Shown in pieces: positions 1 to 12,960 of a stretch of 64,000 nucleotides of DNA (within the stretch, counting starts at the first letter, position 1; each line of letters starts with the position of its first letter). The notes under the pieces are model-generated. The model had not been told where the DNA came from. It was given only the letters and a program-made list of their open reading frames with translations, and searched no databases. The stretch is from Malus domestica. Taxonomy: Eukaryota > Streptophyta > Magnoliopsida > Rosales > Rosaceae. The stretch covers positions 10,300,001-10,364,000 of the forward strand of contig NC_091671.1 in NCBI RefSeq assembly GCF_042453785.1, written 5' to 3'. The position numbers and the translations under genes are program-made.

Positions 1-848
1 AGTTGTATCACGGAATCCCAATCATATCAGTATTTTTCTCATCTTGGGTTCATTGGGATTTTTAGGATTATTGTGTTGAGTGATTGATATGAACTAACTT
101 TTTGCAGAAATAAAATTATAAATTGGCAATTATAAGTAAGAGTACGATCAATTTTTAGAAGCTTTTAAATTATGACCTCGTTGTTGTGAATTTTGGCTCC
201 GACATGATAATTAACATGTCAATCGCTTATGAACATGAGATGATAAAGATCTAACCTTATCTAAGAAAAACATGCCGATTCCTAAACAATCTGTTATTTA
301 GACCGAACTAATTATATTACATTTATAGAGCTTAGATTAACTTGATATTAAACTCTAAAAGCGTCTCATTTTTATATAAAAGAAAAGCAATTAGCAATAT
401 GATCAGTAAACGTAATTTTATGGTTGACATTCAACTCTAGAAAAAAACACGAACACTTTGATGAATAATTGAGATATATTAGGAACCACATATGATAATG
501 CAAATAGTCATTTGTCGAGGCGGCTGCCAAAATGGTCCCCTCTATTGTCCCCCAATTGCAAATAGGGGACAGTGGGATATTCTGTTGCAGGATGGTCCTC
601 TAAATTCTTTTATTTATTTTCCTTTCCCGGATACCAAAAGAAACGAATATTATACAAATGGGCCTTCTAATGGGCTTCAAGCCCAATTTACAAAGACGCC
701 CAATAGAATCCAGATTTTCCTGAGAAACGGATATTTTCCGGGAAGCCCAATGGAAACCCGTTTCAAAACGTCGAACCAGAAGAAAAGCACAAGCAAAGGA
801 CCTGTCTCTCTCTCGTCGACTCAGGGACGGTGATATCATATCACTGAT
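1..848 (+). other. Upstream flank and 5' leader of UFL1
   Basis: No ORF here looks genuine. The DNA is AT-rich up to about 480. At 534-571 there is an imperfect hairpin (arms around gtcccctctatt and aaataggggac). The last 200 bases before the UFL1 ATG are richer in GC and carry short pyrimidine tracts, as plant 5' leaders often do. I could not place a TATA box or transcription start with confidence. The promoter of UFL1 is presumably in this interval (inference from position). Confidence 0.4.
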
Positions 849-3800
849 ATGGACGACGAATTGCTGGAACTGCAGAGGCAATTCGAGTTCGCACAGCAGG
901 CGAAATCGAGCATCAGATTATCCGATCGAAACGTCGTCGAATTGGTCCAGAAGCTTCAGGAGCTGCATATCATCGACTTCGAGCTTCTCCACACCGTCAC
1001 CGGCAAAGAATACATTACTCCCGTATACCTCTCTCTCTCTCTCTCTCTCTCTCTGTTTGTTTCTCGAGAAAATAGACGAGAAATTATCTAAAGAAACTTT
1101 CTTTACTTTTTTTATTTCGGTCATCAAACACGGCATTTCGGTTTTTGAATTTCATCGCAATTCAAATTAATATTGTGTTTAATTATTAATTATCGTGTTA
1201 TTGTTGTTATTTTATTCGATACGATATTTGCATTTGTAATTTGAGTACTGGGTGTGGTTTTTGGCTTAAAGATTTGAGTTTGATGATGGTGGTGGTGTGG
1301 TAATGATAGGATCAATTGAGGAATGAGATATCGGCGGAGGTCGGTAAACTAGGGCGTGTTTCGTTGATTGACCTGGCGGACGCTACCGGAGTTGATTTGT
1401 ATCATGTTGAGAAGCAAGCTCAACATGTTGTTTCGGATGATCTGGGGCTTATGTTGATTCAAGGGGAAATAATATCGCAATCTTATTGGGATTCTGTCGC
1501 CGAAGAAGTCAATGACAGGCTTCAAGAGTGTAGCCAAATCGCTCTGGCAGAACTTGCCGCGCAGTTGCATGTCAGTTCGGAAATGGTGGCATCTGTGTTG
1601 GAGCCCCGCCTTGGGACTTTGGTAAATACTTTCCCTGGTTTTGAGTGATTTTGGAATTGAAGAAAGGAAAATTATGATATGGGTTGTTCTCTTGATTCAG
1701 GTGAAAGGTAGGCTTGAAGGTGGGCAATTGTATACTCCTGCATATGTTGCACGGGTTACTGCCATGGTTCGTGGTGCTGCCAGAGGTATCGCAGTTCCCA
1801 CAAACTTATCATTGTTGTGGAGTTCTTTACAGCAGTTGCTGCAAGAAATGGATGGAGCGAGTGGAGTGGCTGTAGAAGGTTCTTTTTTCCAGTCCCTATT
1901 TAATGGGCTTGTAAAGGAAGGACAGCTTCTTGGATCACTTCGCGCAGGAGTTCATTGGACACCTAATGTATGTGTCATATTCTTGTTTCATTTGGTTTCG
2001 GTGCTTCGATTTCATTGCATATGACGACCGCAGTAAAAACTGCATACTCTGATTAACATGGACTTCTGTAATGTTCCAGCACAAACTTGCAGAACCATTA
2101 GCTTTGTTATTACAGAATCACTTCCCATAGACTTTTTGGCTTTCTATCAAAGAAACATATATTCTTTAAAGCTGACTATATGTCTACATTATTTGTAAAT
2201 TTCGTACAGGTCTTTGCCATTGCTCAAAAGGAATCAATTGATTCTTTCTTTTCACAGGTATGAAGCCCTTTTCTCCCTCCTATTTGTAAAAATGTGGTGT
2301 CCAAAAACCTTTAGATGCTTCCCGAACTTCAAATTTAACATGTACTCCTAATTACATGCTCAGTTATATGTTTTAGTTTCAGCCTCTGATTTGGCCTTTT
2401 ACTTTTCTTTTCAACAAGTGTAGTATATGTGGCATTTAGCACTATTTTTTGTATGTGTAGAGTGTCAAGATTACTGGTAGCTTCTCAGTTCAAGGCTTTG
2501 GACCTTTTCAATGAATTTGTGGTTTTGTGGTTACATAATTTTCTGGGAAACCAAAGTTCAATACATTTTGTGTGGTTTCGACCATTTCTTTTTGGTTTGA
2601 AATAGGGAAGAACATTCTTAGATGTTGATGATTCTTTCTTCTGACTTGTTCTTCAATTTCCTGCAGAATTCTTTCATTAACTATGATGTTCTGCACAAAC
2701 TTAGAATTCCTCAGCCTATTCAGTTCTTGCAGGTATCTAATTGCTTTCATGTTGACGTTCTGATTTTGGAGCTTATAGGGTTTATATGTGAAGTCATTGC
2801 TTATTTCTTTTATTTTTTATGTAATTAAAATTTGTGGTTATGTACTTGAATTTAGTCCAGATATCCAGAAGGCATACCTTTGGTTACTACATTTGTTCAC
2901 CCCTCAATGATTGAGATGCTTGATGCTGCTACGGAAGATGCTCTCGAACGTGATAGCTGGTAAACTTCTCTACTATTTTTATGAATACTTTACTTTTATA
3001 TATGAGTTAATTTCATCACCTCTTAAAACTTTAGTACGAAAATTTATCACTTGACACTGTACCTTTTCTGTTTCTTACTCTTTGTGCCTCTAATTAGATA
3101 GCTTTCATGGGTGGACAAAGTGGCCATCTTATTATAGTGATAGTGCTGTTTCTTTTCTTTCGGGTTTGGAATTTTTTAGCTGAAGGCCATTTAATCTGTT
3201 GTTTCACTGAAATTCTTATAATTGAAACGGTACTTAAATTCATCAAGATATTTTTTGTGGAGTAGATAGATATAGAAAGCTGTTTTAACAATGTTCTTGG
3301 ATGTGTTTCCATTATACTGTTATGTTAAGGTAGGCATTACATTTTTATTTCCTGATATGATTGGATGGAGCAATGCAGGATCGATTCTCTTTCTATACTG
3401 CCGATGTCCTTTGGGTCTCAAGATGCGTCTAAACTGTTGTCCCTTTGCCCTTCCATTCAGCAGGGTCTCAAGGTGCCTTTTTGATATCAAGTCTGCTCTT
3501 TTACTCATACACTTGATCTGTTAAAGTCTTATGTGCATCATCTTTTGCAGTCTGATAAAGCAATAATATTCGGGGACTCGTATGTGTTTAGCAGTGGCTT
3601 TATCAAGGTATGTCCATTGAACTATATATTAAAACTAGTTACTTTTAGGATCCAGGTCCCTGATAGGTATTTTTATTATCTAAGGTCTAATGGCTAAAAC
3701 TCTTAAGTTGAGTCCAAGTAGGAAAGCAAAATGCTGACATATATTGCATACCCAAAAACAACAAAAGTTACAAACATGACATTGACATTTTTGCTATTCA

Positions 3801-6800
3801 TAAAATCTATTCTGTTTTTCAGAAGCACGTTGTTTATTTGAGATCTATTGATCAAGACTATGATGATTATTGGATTTTACGAATGACAAATTTACAATGC
3901 AGAAAATCCATTGTGCATTTTATTTATCCAAAAAAACAATGTCTGACTAAGGGCATCAGGCTAATTAAATACGATTTTAATCACAAGTTTGCACATTTGC
4001 ACCTGGTGTTTTCATCAATGTTAAACTGAATTACTTGTGAACCATCAGCCATAAATCTCTTATACCCTCCCTGTACATTTACAATTTCTTGCCTGAAAAG
4101 TGATTATTGTTAGAAATATAAATGAATTTAATTTGCCAAAAAATGAGCAAGAACCTGGTTTTTATATTTACTGTAGAAGTAAAGCTGTGGGACTCGTGGA
4201 CTTTCTGACTTCTAGAGGTCTTCTTTGTGACTTTAAAGCATTTCTACACCTCTTTTTGGTTTATGAATTCTGATGCTTTGAGTATGTGTCCTCATGACAG
4301 GATGTGTATGATCTTCTAGAGAAAGAAATGGAAACCTTTAGTGTTTCAGTTCCTTCCAGTACTGTGGTGTCAGATGATTTGCGTGAGACAAAAATTGGTC
4401 ATGACACAAGCAGGTCGACTGAGTCAAATGAAACTGTTAGTGACAGCAGCAGTAATAAACAGGCAACGGAGAAAGGATCAAAAAAGAAAAAAGGTAGAGG
4501 GGCTGGGAACATGATGACAGGGCCAGCTGAGAGTGAGCTGGACAACCAGGACAGTGTTCCTACGAAATCTAAGAAAAACCAAAGGAAGGGCAAGAATATC
4601 TCTTCCGGGCAGGCCACAGAGTCAAAAGCAGCTGCTAAGTTGGTGAAAATAAAAGAGGAAAATCTCAACGTCCCTTCAGAAGATTGGGTAATGAATAAGA
4701 TTACAGTGCTAGTACCTGATTTTGAAGAACAAGGTCTGTTGATTCTGACTTCAGCTACTTTGTTCATTTAATCATTGAGACCTAATGCCATGAGTTTCGA
4801 ACCCAATGTTGATAGAAGCAGTGGACTAATTTGATAGGTCTTGACGGTCCCCAAACGATTCTTGGACCTTTGGCACACTATTTGAGGCCTAAGTTAATCA
4901 ACTCCTGGAAGGAGAGAAGAAAGGCATTGTTTACAGAAAATGCGGAGAGAATGAAGAACTTGCTTGATAATTTGCAAAAGAAACTTGATGAGGTAATAAA
5001 CTCCTGCAAGGCTGCAACGACTATATTTTTTGTTCAATTCCTTAGTTCTTGCATTGGGTATTCTATTGGAGTATAAGAGGCATCTTTTAGTAAGGTGCTT
5101 TTTGGAACCTTTTAATTTAGAATCTTCCATGTGCTAAACTGCCTTTTCTTCCGTGCAGTCTTTCTTAAATATGCAGCTTTATGAAAAGGCTTTAGATTTG
5201 TTTGAAGATGACCAATCAACCTCAGTAAGTTTTCCCTCTAGTGATGCGTATTAAATGGTTTCAGTTGGTGATACAATGGACTAAAGAAGGCTCATCTATG
5301 AATTATGATTGACAGGTCATTTTTCACAGGCATCTGTTAAGAACAACAGCTACTACTATTGCCGACATACTTCTTCACAATTTGGTAGCTTTTTTTCATT
5401 GTGATCTTGTCATGTTCATGGTCACAATATGTACATGTATACCCATATTAAATGGTCACCATATGCATGTAGCTGAGCTGTTTCACGGATTTTAAATGAT
5501 GGATACCTATGATGTAGGACATGCACAACAAATTGAAGAATGGAGTTGAAGAAGTTGCAGAGCCTCAAATTTCAGAATCTATTTCCCTCAATGCGGGAGA
5601 GAGAACTTCCATTGTAGGAAATAATCTACTACCTGATGTTAATTTTGACATTTCCAGAGAGTAGTTTGTCATTTTCTTTCATAAATATGAAACCTGTCAA
5701 TCACGTTATCCAATAAAAAAAACTCAAGGTAAGCAAAAGTTTTATGGTCTTTGGTTTTTTGCAGGCCAAGAATTTTCCTGGATCTCTTTCAAACAAGGCT
5801 CTTGCTGTAGTTGAAGCATTGGAAGGAAAGGTCAGTTCTTATTTGGTAGAAACACGTTGACTTTTTGTTTCTTGGACCTATCTGGATCGATTAGTTACAA
5901 ATCTTGTGCTAATATTTCAGTTTAATGTTGGGTATATAATTATTTATTTCTATTTTATTGATAGATATTCCTTTATACAGTGATTTTCATTTTTCTTAAC
6001 TATTTTAGGTTGCATCCTTAGTGGATTCAGAACTTTGTTTCTGATTTCTAAACTCTTCTGGTTCTGCAGAGTTTGCATTCATTTTGTTATTATTATTTTG
6101 TATGTAAGTTAAGCACTCAACACCAGTTCAGTTTATAGATTGATATCTTAGTATCTGTTTCCATTTCTTTGTATGCAATGTTCAAGGAAGAGCTGATTAT
6201 TTTTATCTCTGAAGGTTACCCATTATTAAATGAGGCAGTTGAAAGCTTGGAATGTTATTTTTTGCGGAAAGTTTTTGTTTAGTGGCAATTATTATAATTC
6301 GTATCTCTTCTTATCTGCGTGATCCATCTTATATACTTTTGATGAAATCAAGACTTTGTATGTATTACACTGTTACTCAACTCCGTCAACTTACCACAAT
6401 GACTTCACATGTTGAATGTTCTACATGGCAGCGGGTGGAAGCATTCATGACTGCTCTAAGAGATATTGCAGAAGAGAGGTATTTGCATGCTTATTTATTT
6501 GTCTTTGTGATGGGTTCGTTGAAGCACTTATTTTTCTCTGAAGCTAATATAAACGTTTGGGTTTAAATTTTCTAGCGGCTTGCTCTTGAAAAAGCTTGAC
6601 AAGAAATTGGAAAGAACGCTTCTGCATTCATATCAGAAGGTTTTGCTCTTGTATAAGGAATTGTCAAATCTATAATCCACAAATAGCTAGATGTGTAACT
6701 TGATCATATGGAGATGAAAATTTCCTTTTACAGTTTTCTATCTGTATCATTTTCAGGATTTGGTGTCTCAAGTTTCTGCTGAGACAGATCCAGTTCCTCT

Positions 6801-8293
6801 TTTGCCAAAAGTTGTTTCCCTGATTTACGTTCAGGTTTGTTAATTTTTGTTGCTACCAGATTCAGTACAATACATGCATTCATGCTTCGTGGTGCTTATC
6901 CAGTTTAGTAACATGAATTTTCATATGTAGTTTCACCATAAAGCTCTTCAAGCACCTGGAAGGGCCATCGCTGTTGCTGTTTCACGGCTGAAGGTACGCT
7001 TTTTATTTATGAAGGGAGCTTTCACTGCTAACTTCTCCTACAAGTTGAACATATTTGCAGTATGTCTAGCCAAGATGATTATCCTAGCAGTATAGTTTTG
7101 ACAAGATATTACTATATATCTCCATTCTTTTCAATAAATTATAATACTTGATCCAGTTAGCAGCTGGGAGAAAAAGAAAGAGACAAGATATGGTCGTTAA
7201 TTTTGGATTTTATTTATTTTGGTGATGTGATTTGCTACACAAGATCTGTTGAGTAGTAGGTTCCAATATTCAAGTCACCATAGAAACTGAACTTAAGGAA
7301 CTGAAAGCAAGGAATTGTACCCTTACTAGAAGAGTTCCTACGATTAATTTTTTTTTTTTCATTTGAATAAAAGGGTACAGTAGTAAACATAAACAGTCAT
7401 CCTGCCCTTTTTTCTTGTACATCCGATTAAAGGAAACTTCCTATCTTCACTCTTAAACAAAAGACATCACATCTCCCTATCCTGTCTTATTTTCCTCAAT
7501 AGAAATCATCATCTCATTTTTTTTCCGTATTGAACGCCCAATCAATGTATAAGGACACATCAGCTGCTCTGCTAATTGCTTCAGAGAGAACGTTGCTGGT
7601 ACTTTGCTATTACTGAGCTCCAACGATGCTCTGGCTCCCTGTATTTGTGTGCATATTGTTTCCAGTATTCTGTTCCTATTAACAACACAACTTTTTTCAG
7701 GATAAACTGGATGAATCAGCCTTCAAGATCCTGACAGATTATCAAACTGCAACAGTGACACTGTTAACGTTAATATCTGCTGCAAGTGTAGAGGTGAGCA
7801 ATTATTTTGCGGTTTTCTAGTCAGATACTTGGTGTATGCAATGATAACAATTGATCCATAAATTTTCATCCCTGAGCCAATATTTTATAGCACTTGAAAA
7901 AGTTTTTCTTCAAGGGCAAGTGGCTCTCTACCACAGTGGTGGAGAGGAGTGTTGACCTTGAACCATGACGTGAGTTCGAATCCCATCGGCTCCCTAATCT
8001 AACAAATCTATCATTTGACCAAAAAAAAAAATCTTCAAGGAGTTCATAAATGGTAGAGTATTGTATCATCCGATAAAATGTGCAGGTTTACCCTTAAATT
8101 TTCAAAATTTCTTTACTGTCTCGTTGAAGTATTAATTAATCTTATGCTATTAACCGGACTCATTACTTAATTTAATGTGTGTTTGCATCAGGAAGAAGAT
8201 TGTTCATCTGATAGACTCTTGAACAGAAGGGAGCTTTTGGAGACTCAAATGCCTGCACTCAAGGGCCTGGTCTTACGCACCTCACAATCCTGA
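849..8293 (+). CDS. UFL1: E3 UFM1-protein ligase 1 homolog (UFL1), 20 exons, 817 aa
   Basis: UFL1 transfers the ubiquitin-like modifier UFM1 to targets such as ribosomal uL24 at the ER. In animals it works with DDRGK1 and CDK5RAP3. Exons: 849-1022, 1310-1621, 1701-1967, 2210-2257, 2667-2732, 2856-2959, 3379-3472, 3551-3607, 4301-4733, 4838-4992, 5159-5224, 5316-5384, 5518-5613, 5765-5830, 6432-6478, 6576-6639, 6757-6834, 6931-6993, 7701-7793, 8192-8293. All junctions are GT-AG and the sum (2,454 nt) is a whole number of codons. The N-terminus (MDDELLELQRQFEFAQQAK) and the LHTVTGKEYITP segment match plant UFL1 closely. Residues about 375-518 (exon 9) form a Lys/Ser-rich disordered linker. The C-terminal exons encode LYEKALDLFEDDQST and TDYQTATVTL. 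The length fits the family (about 800 aa). Intron 18 and everything from exon 19 on are repeated downstream. Confidence 0.95.
1023..1060 (+). repeat. (CT)n microsatellite abutting the UFL1 intron 1 donor
   Basis: A run of about 14 CT dinucleotides begins within a few bases of the exon 1 splice donor (gtatac). Length polymorphism here would change the donor-proximal intron but not the coding sequence. Confidence 0.8.
7916..8031 (+). mobile_element. tRNA-derived SINE in UFL1 intron 19
   Basis: About 116 bp with an A-box-like segment near its start, a B-box-like core (agttcgaatcc near 7973), and a 3' A-run. It is bounded by a 9-bp direct repeat, tcttcaagg, at 7907-7915 and 8032-8040. The same insertion sits at the matching place in two downstream units (near 15300 and 23120). 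A diverged copy of this intron near 45.3 kb lacks it, so the insertion is younger than that copy and older than the other duplications. Confidence 0.75.
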
Positions 8294-9945
8294 CTCTGAC
8301 TTGAAATCTTGTTTCCGAAAATGAAATGAACCTCTGAAAACACAGTGGAATGCTTCAAATTAGAGATTGGCGTTCATATATTAGTGTTTAAATATCATTA
8401 CTACATCAATATCTTGTAAAAAAGAAAGATTATTAAGAAAGGCTTAGAAATTAGTAGATCCCTTGTGGGGGTCAGTCTTGAATTTGTTATGGATGCTACT
8501 TCAGTTTTGGTATGACTTAACATTAAAGAACTGAGAAATTTTATGTTCTGAATACAAATGGCACGCCCGGACCGGGCTTCGGTGGGTGGAAAGTAACCCC
8601 ACGTCTGGAAGAGATTTTTCAATATTTTCGAAACACATAGCGATACACTAGAATACAAGTAGTGAGACACTTATGTTAAAAATTTAACAACTTGCAAAAT
8701 AAAACTTCCCCTCATTTATACAATGACACGTGATATACCACCTATATTTCAGGTACATTTGGCATTGTGTTGAGAATATTAAAAATGATGATGATTTGTT
8801 CTGGATTCATTTTCATAAGGATTCGACGTGATCATGGAGTGCCGGCTGTCGACTACCTGACGCCCTCCCCCTCCTCCTTCATTTCTTACTAATTTAGTCG
8901 CAATCGCTAACAAACAATCCATCACCCAAACAAAGACTGGAAAACAAATGAAAGGGCCAATAATAATATAAGACCTTTTATTTTATTTTTTATTATTGGT
9001 TGAGGAAATTGAATAATAGTGCATAGCAAAATAGCGCGTAACACGGTGTAGAAAATAAATTAAATCATTGCAATAATAAATATGTAGTGGGTAACTTCAA
9101 CAACAAGGCATAGTAAGTAATCTTTTTTTTTTTGACATAAGTACAATATCCATTAATAATATAGATTAAGAATGCAACATCCAATAAAGATTAAGAATGC
9201 AATTTGGTTTAAAAGAACATATCATTCATGGTCATCACACTTCATGTTAAATACAATATGTATATGTTCTGGAATGGCAAGATTCACAGTTTTCATTTGA
9301 TAAAGGATAAAAGTGGCGTTTGTATTTCTTTTGGTCGAGGCTTTGACATTTTTTGTGGTTGAAGTTTGAATTGTGATTGATAGTGATTTATCAAATTGAA
9401 TTTTAACTGGTGTTGACTCGATTTGATTTAACTTAAAAAAATTCTTTAAATATAAATAGAACTGAGTTTGAATATAAAAAGAAAAATAATGAAAAATGAT
9501 TTAAAACTTTAAATCTTAACCAGACACATTTTAATAACTTTATTTAATAATTAGAACGAATAATAATAATAATAAAATATTAACAAAAATGGTCCCCACT
9601 TGGCTGGTTGGCTGCCTTGTAGCCACGCACGCCAAAAATTGGGTTGTTGCCCTCCTTTCATTGAAGTGCAAGCCATTTTAATTAAATAAAATTATTAGGT
9701 TAGTTTAGGTTTGAAGAATCTTTTTCGTTAGAACTCTCTAAATAAAATTGGACAACTCAAGCCTAATCTGAGTTAGGATTGGTTAACCATCCAATCCGTC
9801 GCCGAATTTCTTAGACTGAGTCACAAGGTCATAAATAATACTTGACTACAACTTGGCCAATTAACAGAATATCTTATTTATAATCGAAACTGTTATAACT
9901 ATAAGCACAATAGTTTGTGAAAAAGTCAAAAGTGTTTTTGAGAAA
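8294..9945 (+). other. UFL1 3' flank fused to an orphan BAHD promoter region
   Basis: There is no gene here. The sequence from about 8294 is repeated near 15690 and 23525. From about 9590 it runs through ggtccccacttggctgg and on to gtgtttttgagaaaa. In the 33-kb unit this is exactly the DNA just 5' of the BAHD gene. The promoter-side flank is therefore present without its gene; see the scar at 9946-9973. Confidence 0.7.
8799..8879 (+). mobile_element. 81-bp fragment of the RTE LINE 5' end
   Basis: This segment matches the 5' terminal part of the RTE element at 32457-32537 almost base for base, including ggattcgacgtgatcatgg and the CCTCCCCCTCC run. The other two array units have unrelated DNA at this position (near 16180 and 24020). 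It is a patch of LINE 5' sequence with no tail or target duplication that I can see. Confidence 0.8.
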
Positions 9946-9973
9946 AAGTCAAAACTGTTATAACTAAAACTTG
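9946..9973. other. BAHD gene deletion scar, unit I
   Basis: The DNA 5' of the BAHD gene (equivalent to position 32886) is joined here to the DNA 3' of it (equivalent to 34500, ggcaaccagttatcaataaa). Between them lie about 26 filler bases that resemble the nearby segment at 9886-9906 (gaaactgttataactataag). The whole BAHD body of about 1.6 kb is missing. Unit II has the same scar. Confidence 0.75.
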
Positions 9974-10844
9974 GCAACCAGTTATCAATAAATTATAACA
10001 TTTGATCCAGTTAGCAACTGGGAGAATAAGAAAGAGACAAGATATGGTGGTTAATTTTGATTTTTATATCTTTTGGTGAATGAGATTTACTACTCAAGAT
10101 CTGTTGAGTAGCATGTTCCAATATTCAAGTCACCATAGAATCTAAACTTTTTAAAGTGAATTTATACTATCTTTGGACGAGGGAGATAACTTGAAATTTA
10201 GATAAAAGTCAGAATTTATAAATTGACATGCATCAATTCACTTGTTTAGATTCATTAATATAGAAATTTAGAAATTTCGCGTGGAAAAGAAAAACTTGAA
10301 ATTTAGGACCTCCTATTCCTAGTTTAAATTCAATGTAAAAAGATGTCATTTTCCAATTTTTACGATTAAGACTTTAAAAATAATGAATTTCATATCCAAT
10401 TCCATTGTTCTGTTAGGTTAATCAAATAAGAAAATTTAGAAATTCTAGAAAATAAAACTCGTCATTTCATTTTCTGTTATTTTTTTAAATTCTTTAGTAA
10501 AATTAATTTTCTTCATCCAAACATGATGTCAAGGAACTGAACGCCAGGAATTCTACCCTTACTAGAAGAGTTCCTACGATTAATTTCTCATTTGAATAAA
10601 AGGGTACAGTGGTAAACATAAATAGTCTTGTCGCCTTTTTTTCTTGTACATCCGATTAAAGGAAAACTTCCTATTTTCTCTCTTAAACAAAAGAGAGTAC
10701 ATATCCTATCCACTGTCTTATTTTCCTCAATAGAAGTATCATCTCATTTCGTTTCCGTATTGAACGCCCAATCAATGAATAAGGACACATTAGTTGCTCT
10801 GCTAATTGCTTCAGAGAGAACGTTGTTGGTACTTTGCTATTGGA
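9974..10844 (+). other. BAHD 3' flank / UFL1 intron-18-like DNA, unit I
   Basis: No gene. The sequence matches UFL1 intron 18 (about 7140-7610) in stretches such as gatccagttagcaactggg and gaacgcccaatcaatg. It also matches the DNA following the intact BAHD gene at 34500-35360. It marks where the duplication unit re-enters UFL1 intron sequence. Confidence 0.65.
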
Positions 10845-11740
10845 GCATCTACACTAGTTGGTGAAGGGCAACGGCAATTAGAGGGTAAGGGCAATAAAAT
10901 TACGTTTACTTTTCACTCTAAATAGTAATTACCTTTGTGCAAGTTCACCAGTTTGGAAGGAGGAAGAGCAATGGCAAACTATTGACAAATATTTGTTTTA
11001 ATTTTTTTATGAATGTGGGTGTTATAATTCCAATAAATAATTTCAAATACAAAGGAAAGTCAATGCATTACAACAAACATAATTAATTTTTAAGATAAAA
11101 TCAGTGTGGCTCAATCTGTCTTTTCTTGGAATGTGTGGAACTTCCTCATCTTCCAAGGAAAACCTTCTTCTCATGATGCGATTTTTTCACTTCAAAAACA
11201 TTTTGAAACTAGGAGATTCACTGTCGAGGCGTCAGGACATGATCTCCCGATCCTTGTCCTCTTGCCTTTCTTGCTGATTCAACTGTCTTTCTCTCGCATT
11301 TGCTTCATTTTTAGCCTTGTTTTGCTCATATGTTAACCTGTCTCATTCCATATTCAATGAATGTTGGCGAGCCAATTCATCAACGATTTTTGAATAATCA
11401 TTACTCAAAGAACTCCCTCTTGCAGCTTTTTTCTTAGCAACCTTCTTACCAATAGGCCTTGTTATTTCTTCAGTTTGTGTGGCCGGTTCAATAGGGGTCG
11501 CCAATGGTGTCTCAAATGGGTTCTCCAATGATGACTCCTCAATAGTTGATTCGTGCAATAGAATCTCATTCAACTGAATTTGTGGACCAATAGGTTCATT
11601 AGTACGTCTATATGTTGTAAAAATGATTATTAAGAAAGGCATGGAAATTAGTAAATTCCTTGTGAAGGTCATTCTTGAATTTAGTCTGGATGCTAGTTAA
11701 GTTTTGGTAAAGAATTACGATTTTTTTTTTGTTCTGATAC
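10845..11740 (-). mobile_element. PIF/Harbinger-like remnant with ORF1 fragment, unit I
   Basis: The plus-strand edge (gagcatctacactagttgg) looks like the GAGCATCTCCA-type terminus of PIF/Harbinger elements. On the minus strand 11672-11343 encodes 109 residues with RPIGKKVAKKK and DELARQHSLNME. This is the C-terminal NAM-associated part of Harbinger ORF1 (Myb/SANT-type) proteins. The frame is broken beyond NME by a TGA, and further matching sequence reaches 11106. No transposase ORF2 was seen. It is a dead element. Confidence 0.55.
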
Positions 11741-12219
11741 ACTTAGCACTCCCTGGGGGTCTCTATAAAAAGTAATCCCCTATCCGTGGAGTGAAGTAAA
11801 AGAAATCTCTTACTACTATAAAGCCAGGGGCTTGTTTTGGTGAAACGAGGGTTCAACAAAAAGAATTGGACTAAAACTCCCTTGAAACAAAAAATAAATA
11901 AAAAAGACTAAAATTAATACTTCAAAATTCGTCACAAAAAGGAGTTTTATATATAGAGACAAAAACTTTTATTATATTTCAAGGAACTCTATTAGTTTTT
12001 AAATATGTCAATGAGACACAAAAGTATAAAAATAATTAAAGCCCAGCCAAAAAACATGAAAACGATATTTTAAAAAACCAATCACACCCCTAAGATTTTA
12101 GACTTTTAGTAGAACCCAACCCTCACAACTCTAACAAAATTAATATGTGTCATAAACTCAACCCATCTTTGATTATTTCTGCAGAATCAGTTTTGAAACT
12201 ATATGTAGAATAAGTTTGC
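11741..12219. other. Unannotated AT-rich spacer, unit I
   Basis: No ORF or RNA gene that I can support. The interval is copied at about 18960-19420 in unit II and absent from unit III. Confidence 0.4.
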
Positions 12220-12960
12220 ATGATTTATTACTATAATCAATTCAATCAATCTTTGACTATTTTTGTAGAATCAGTTCAACCAATATTCGACTATTTTTGC
12301 AAAATCAGTTCAACTCGTTCTCGACCATTTTTGCAGAATCAGTTCAACCCGCTTTCGACTATTTTTGCAGAACCAATTCAACCCGTCTTCGATCATTTTT
12401 GCATAATTAGTTCAACCCATCCTCGACCATTTGTAGAATCAGTACAACCCGTATTTGACTATTTTTTTTAGAATCAGTTCAACTTGTCTTTGATCATTTT
12501 TGCAAAATTAGTTTAACTCGTCATCGACCATTTTTTGCAGAATTAGTTCAGCTTGTCTTCGACCATTTTTGCAAAATCAGTTCAACTTATCATCGACCAT
12601 TTGCAGAATCAGTTCAACCCGTCTTCGACTATTTTTGCATAATTAGTTCAACCCGTCATTGATCATTTTTGTAGAATCAGTTCAACATATCCTCAACGAT
12701 TTTTGCAGAATCAGTTCAACCCATCATCGACCATTTGCAAAATCAGTTCAACCCGTTTTTGACATTTTTTGCAGAATCAGTTTAATCCGTCCTCGACCGT
12801 TTTTGTAGAATCAGTTCAACCTGTCCTCGACCATCTGCAGAATCAGTTAAACCCGCATCAACCATTTGTAGAATCAGTTCAACTTGCCTTCGACAATTTT
12901 TGCATAATCAATTCAAACCATCTTCGACTATTTTTGCAGAATCAATTTCAAATACATGTA
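12220..12960. repeat. Minisatellite, 27-34-bp period, unit I
   Basis: More than 20 degenerate copies of a unit built on tttttgcagaatcagttcaa followed by cccgtcctcgaccat. Some copies lack the T-run, which gives the shorter period. Open frames across it (12220-12471, 12769-12990) come only from the repeat. A second array lies at 19430-20065. Confidence 0.9.

Noticed and set aside
7916-8031. Possible functional tRNA gene
   Set aside because: It has A- and B-box-like motifs but no cloverleaf that I could fold, and it carries an A-tail and target duplication. It is a SINE. The same applies to 62346-62508.
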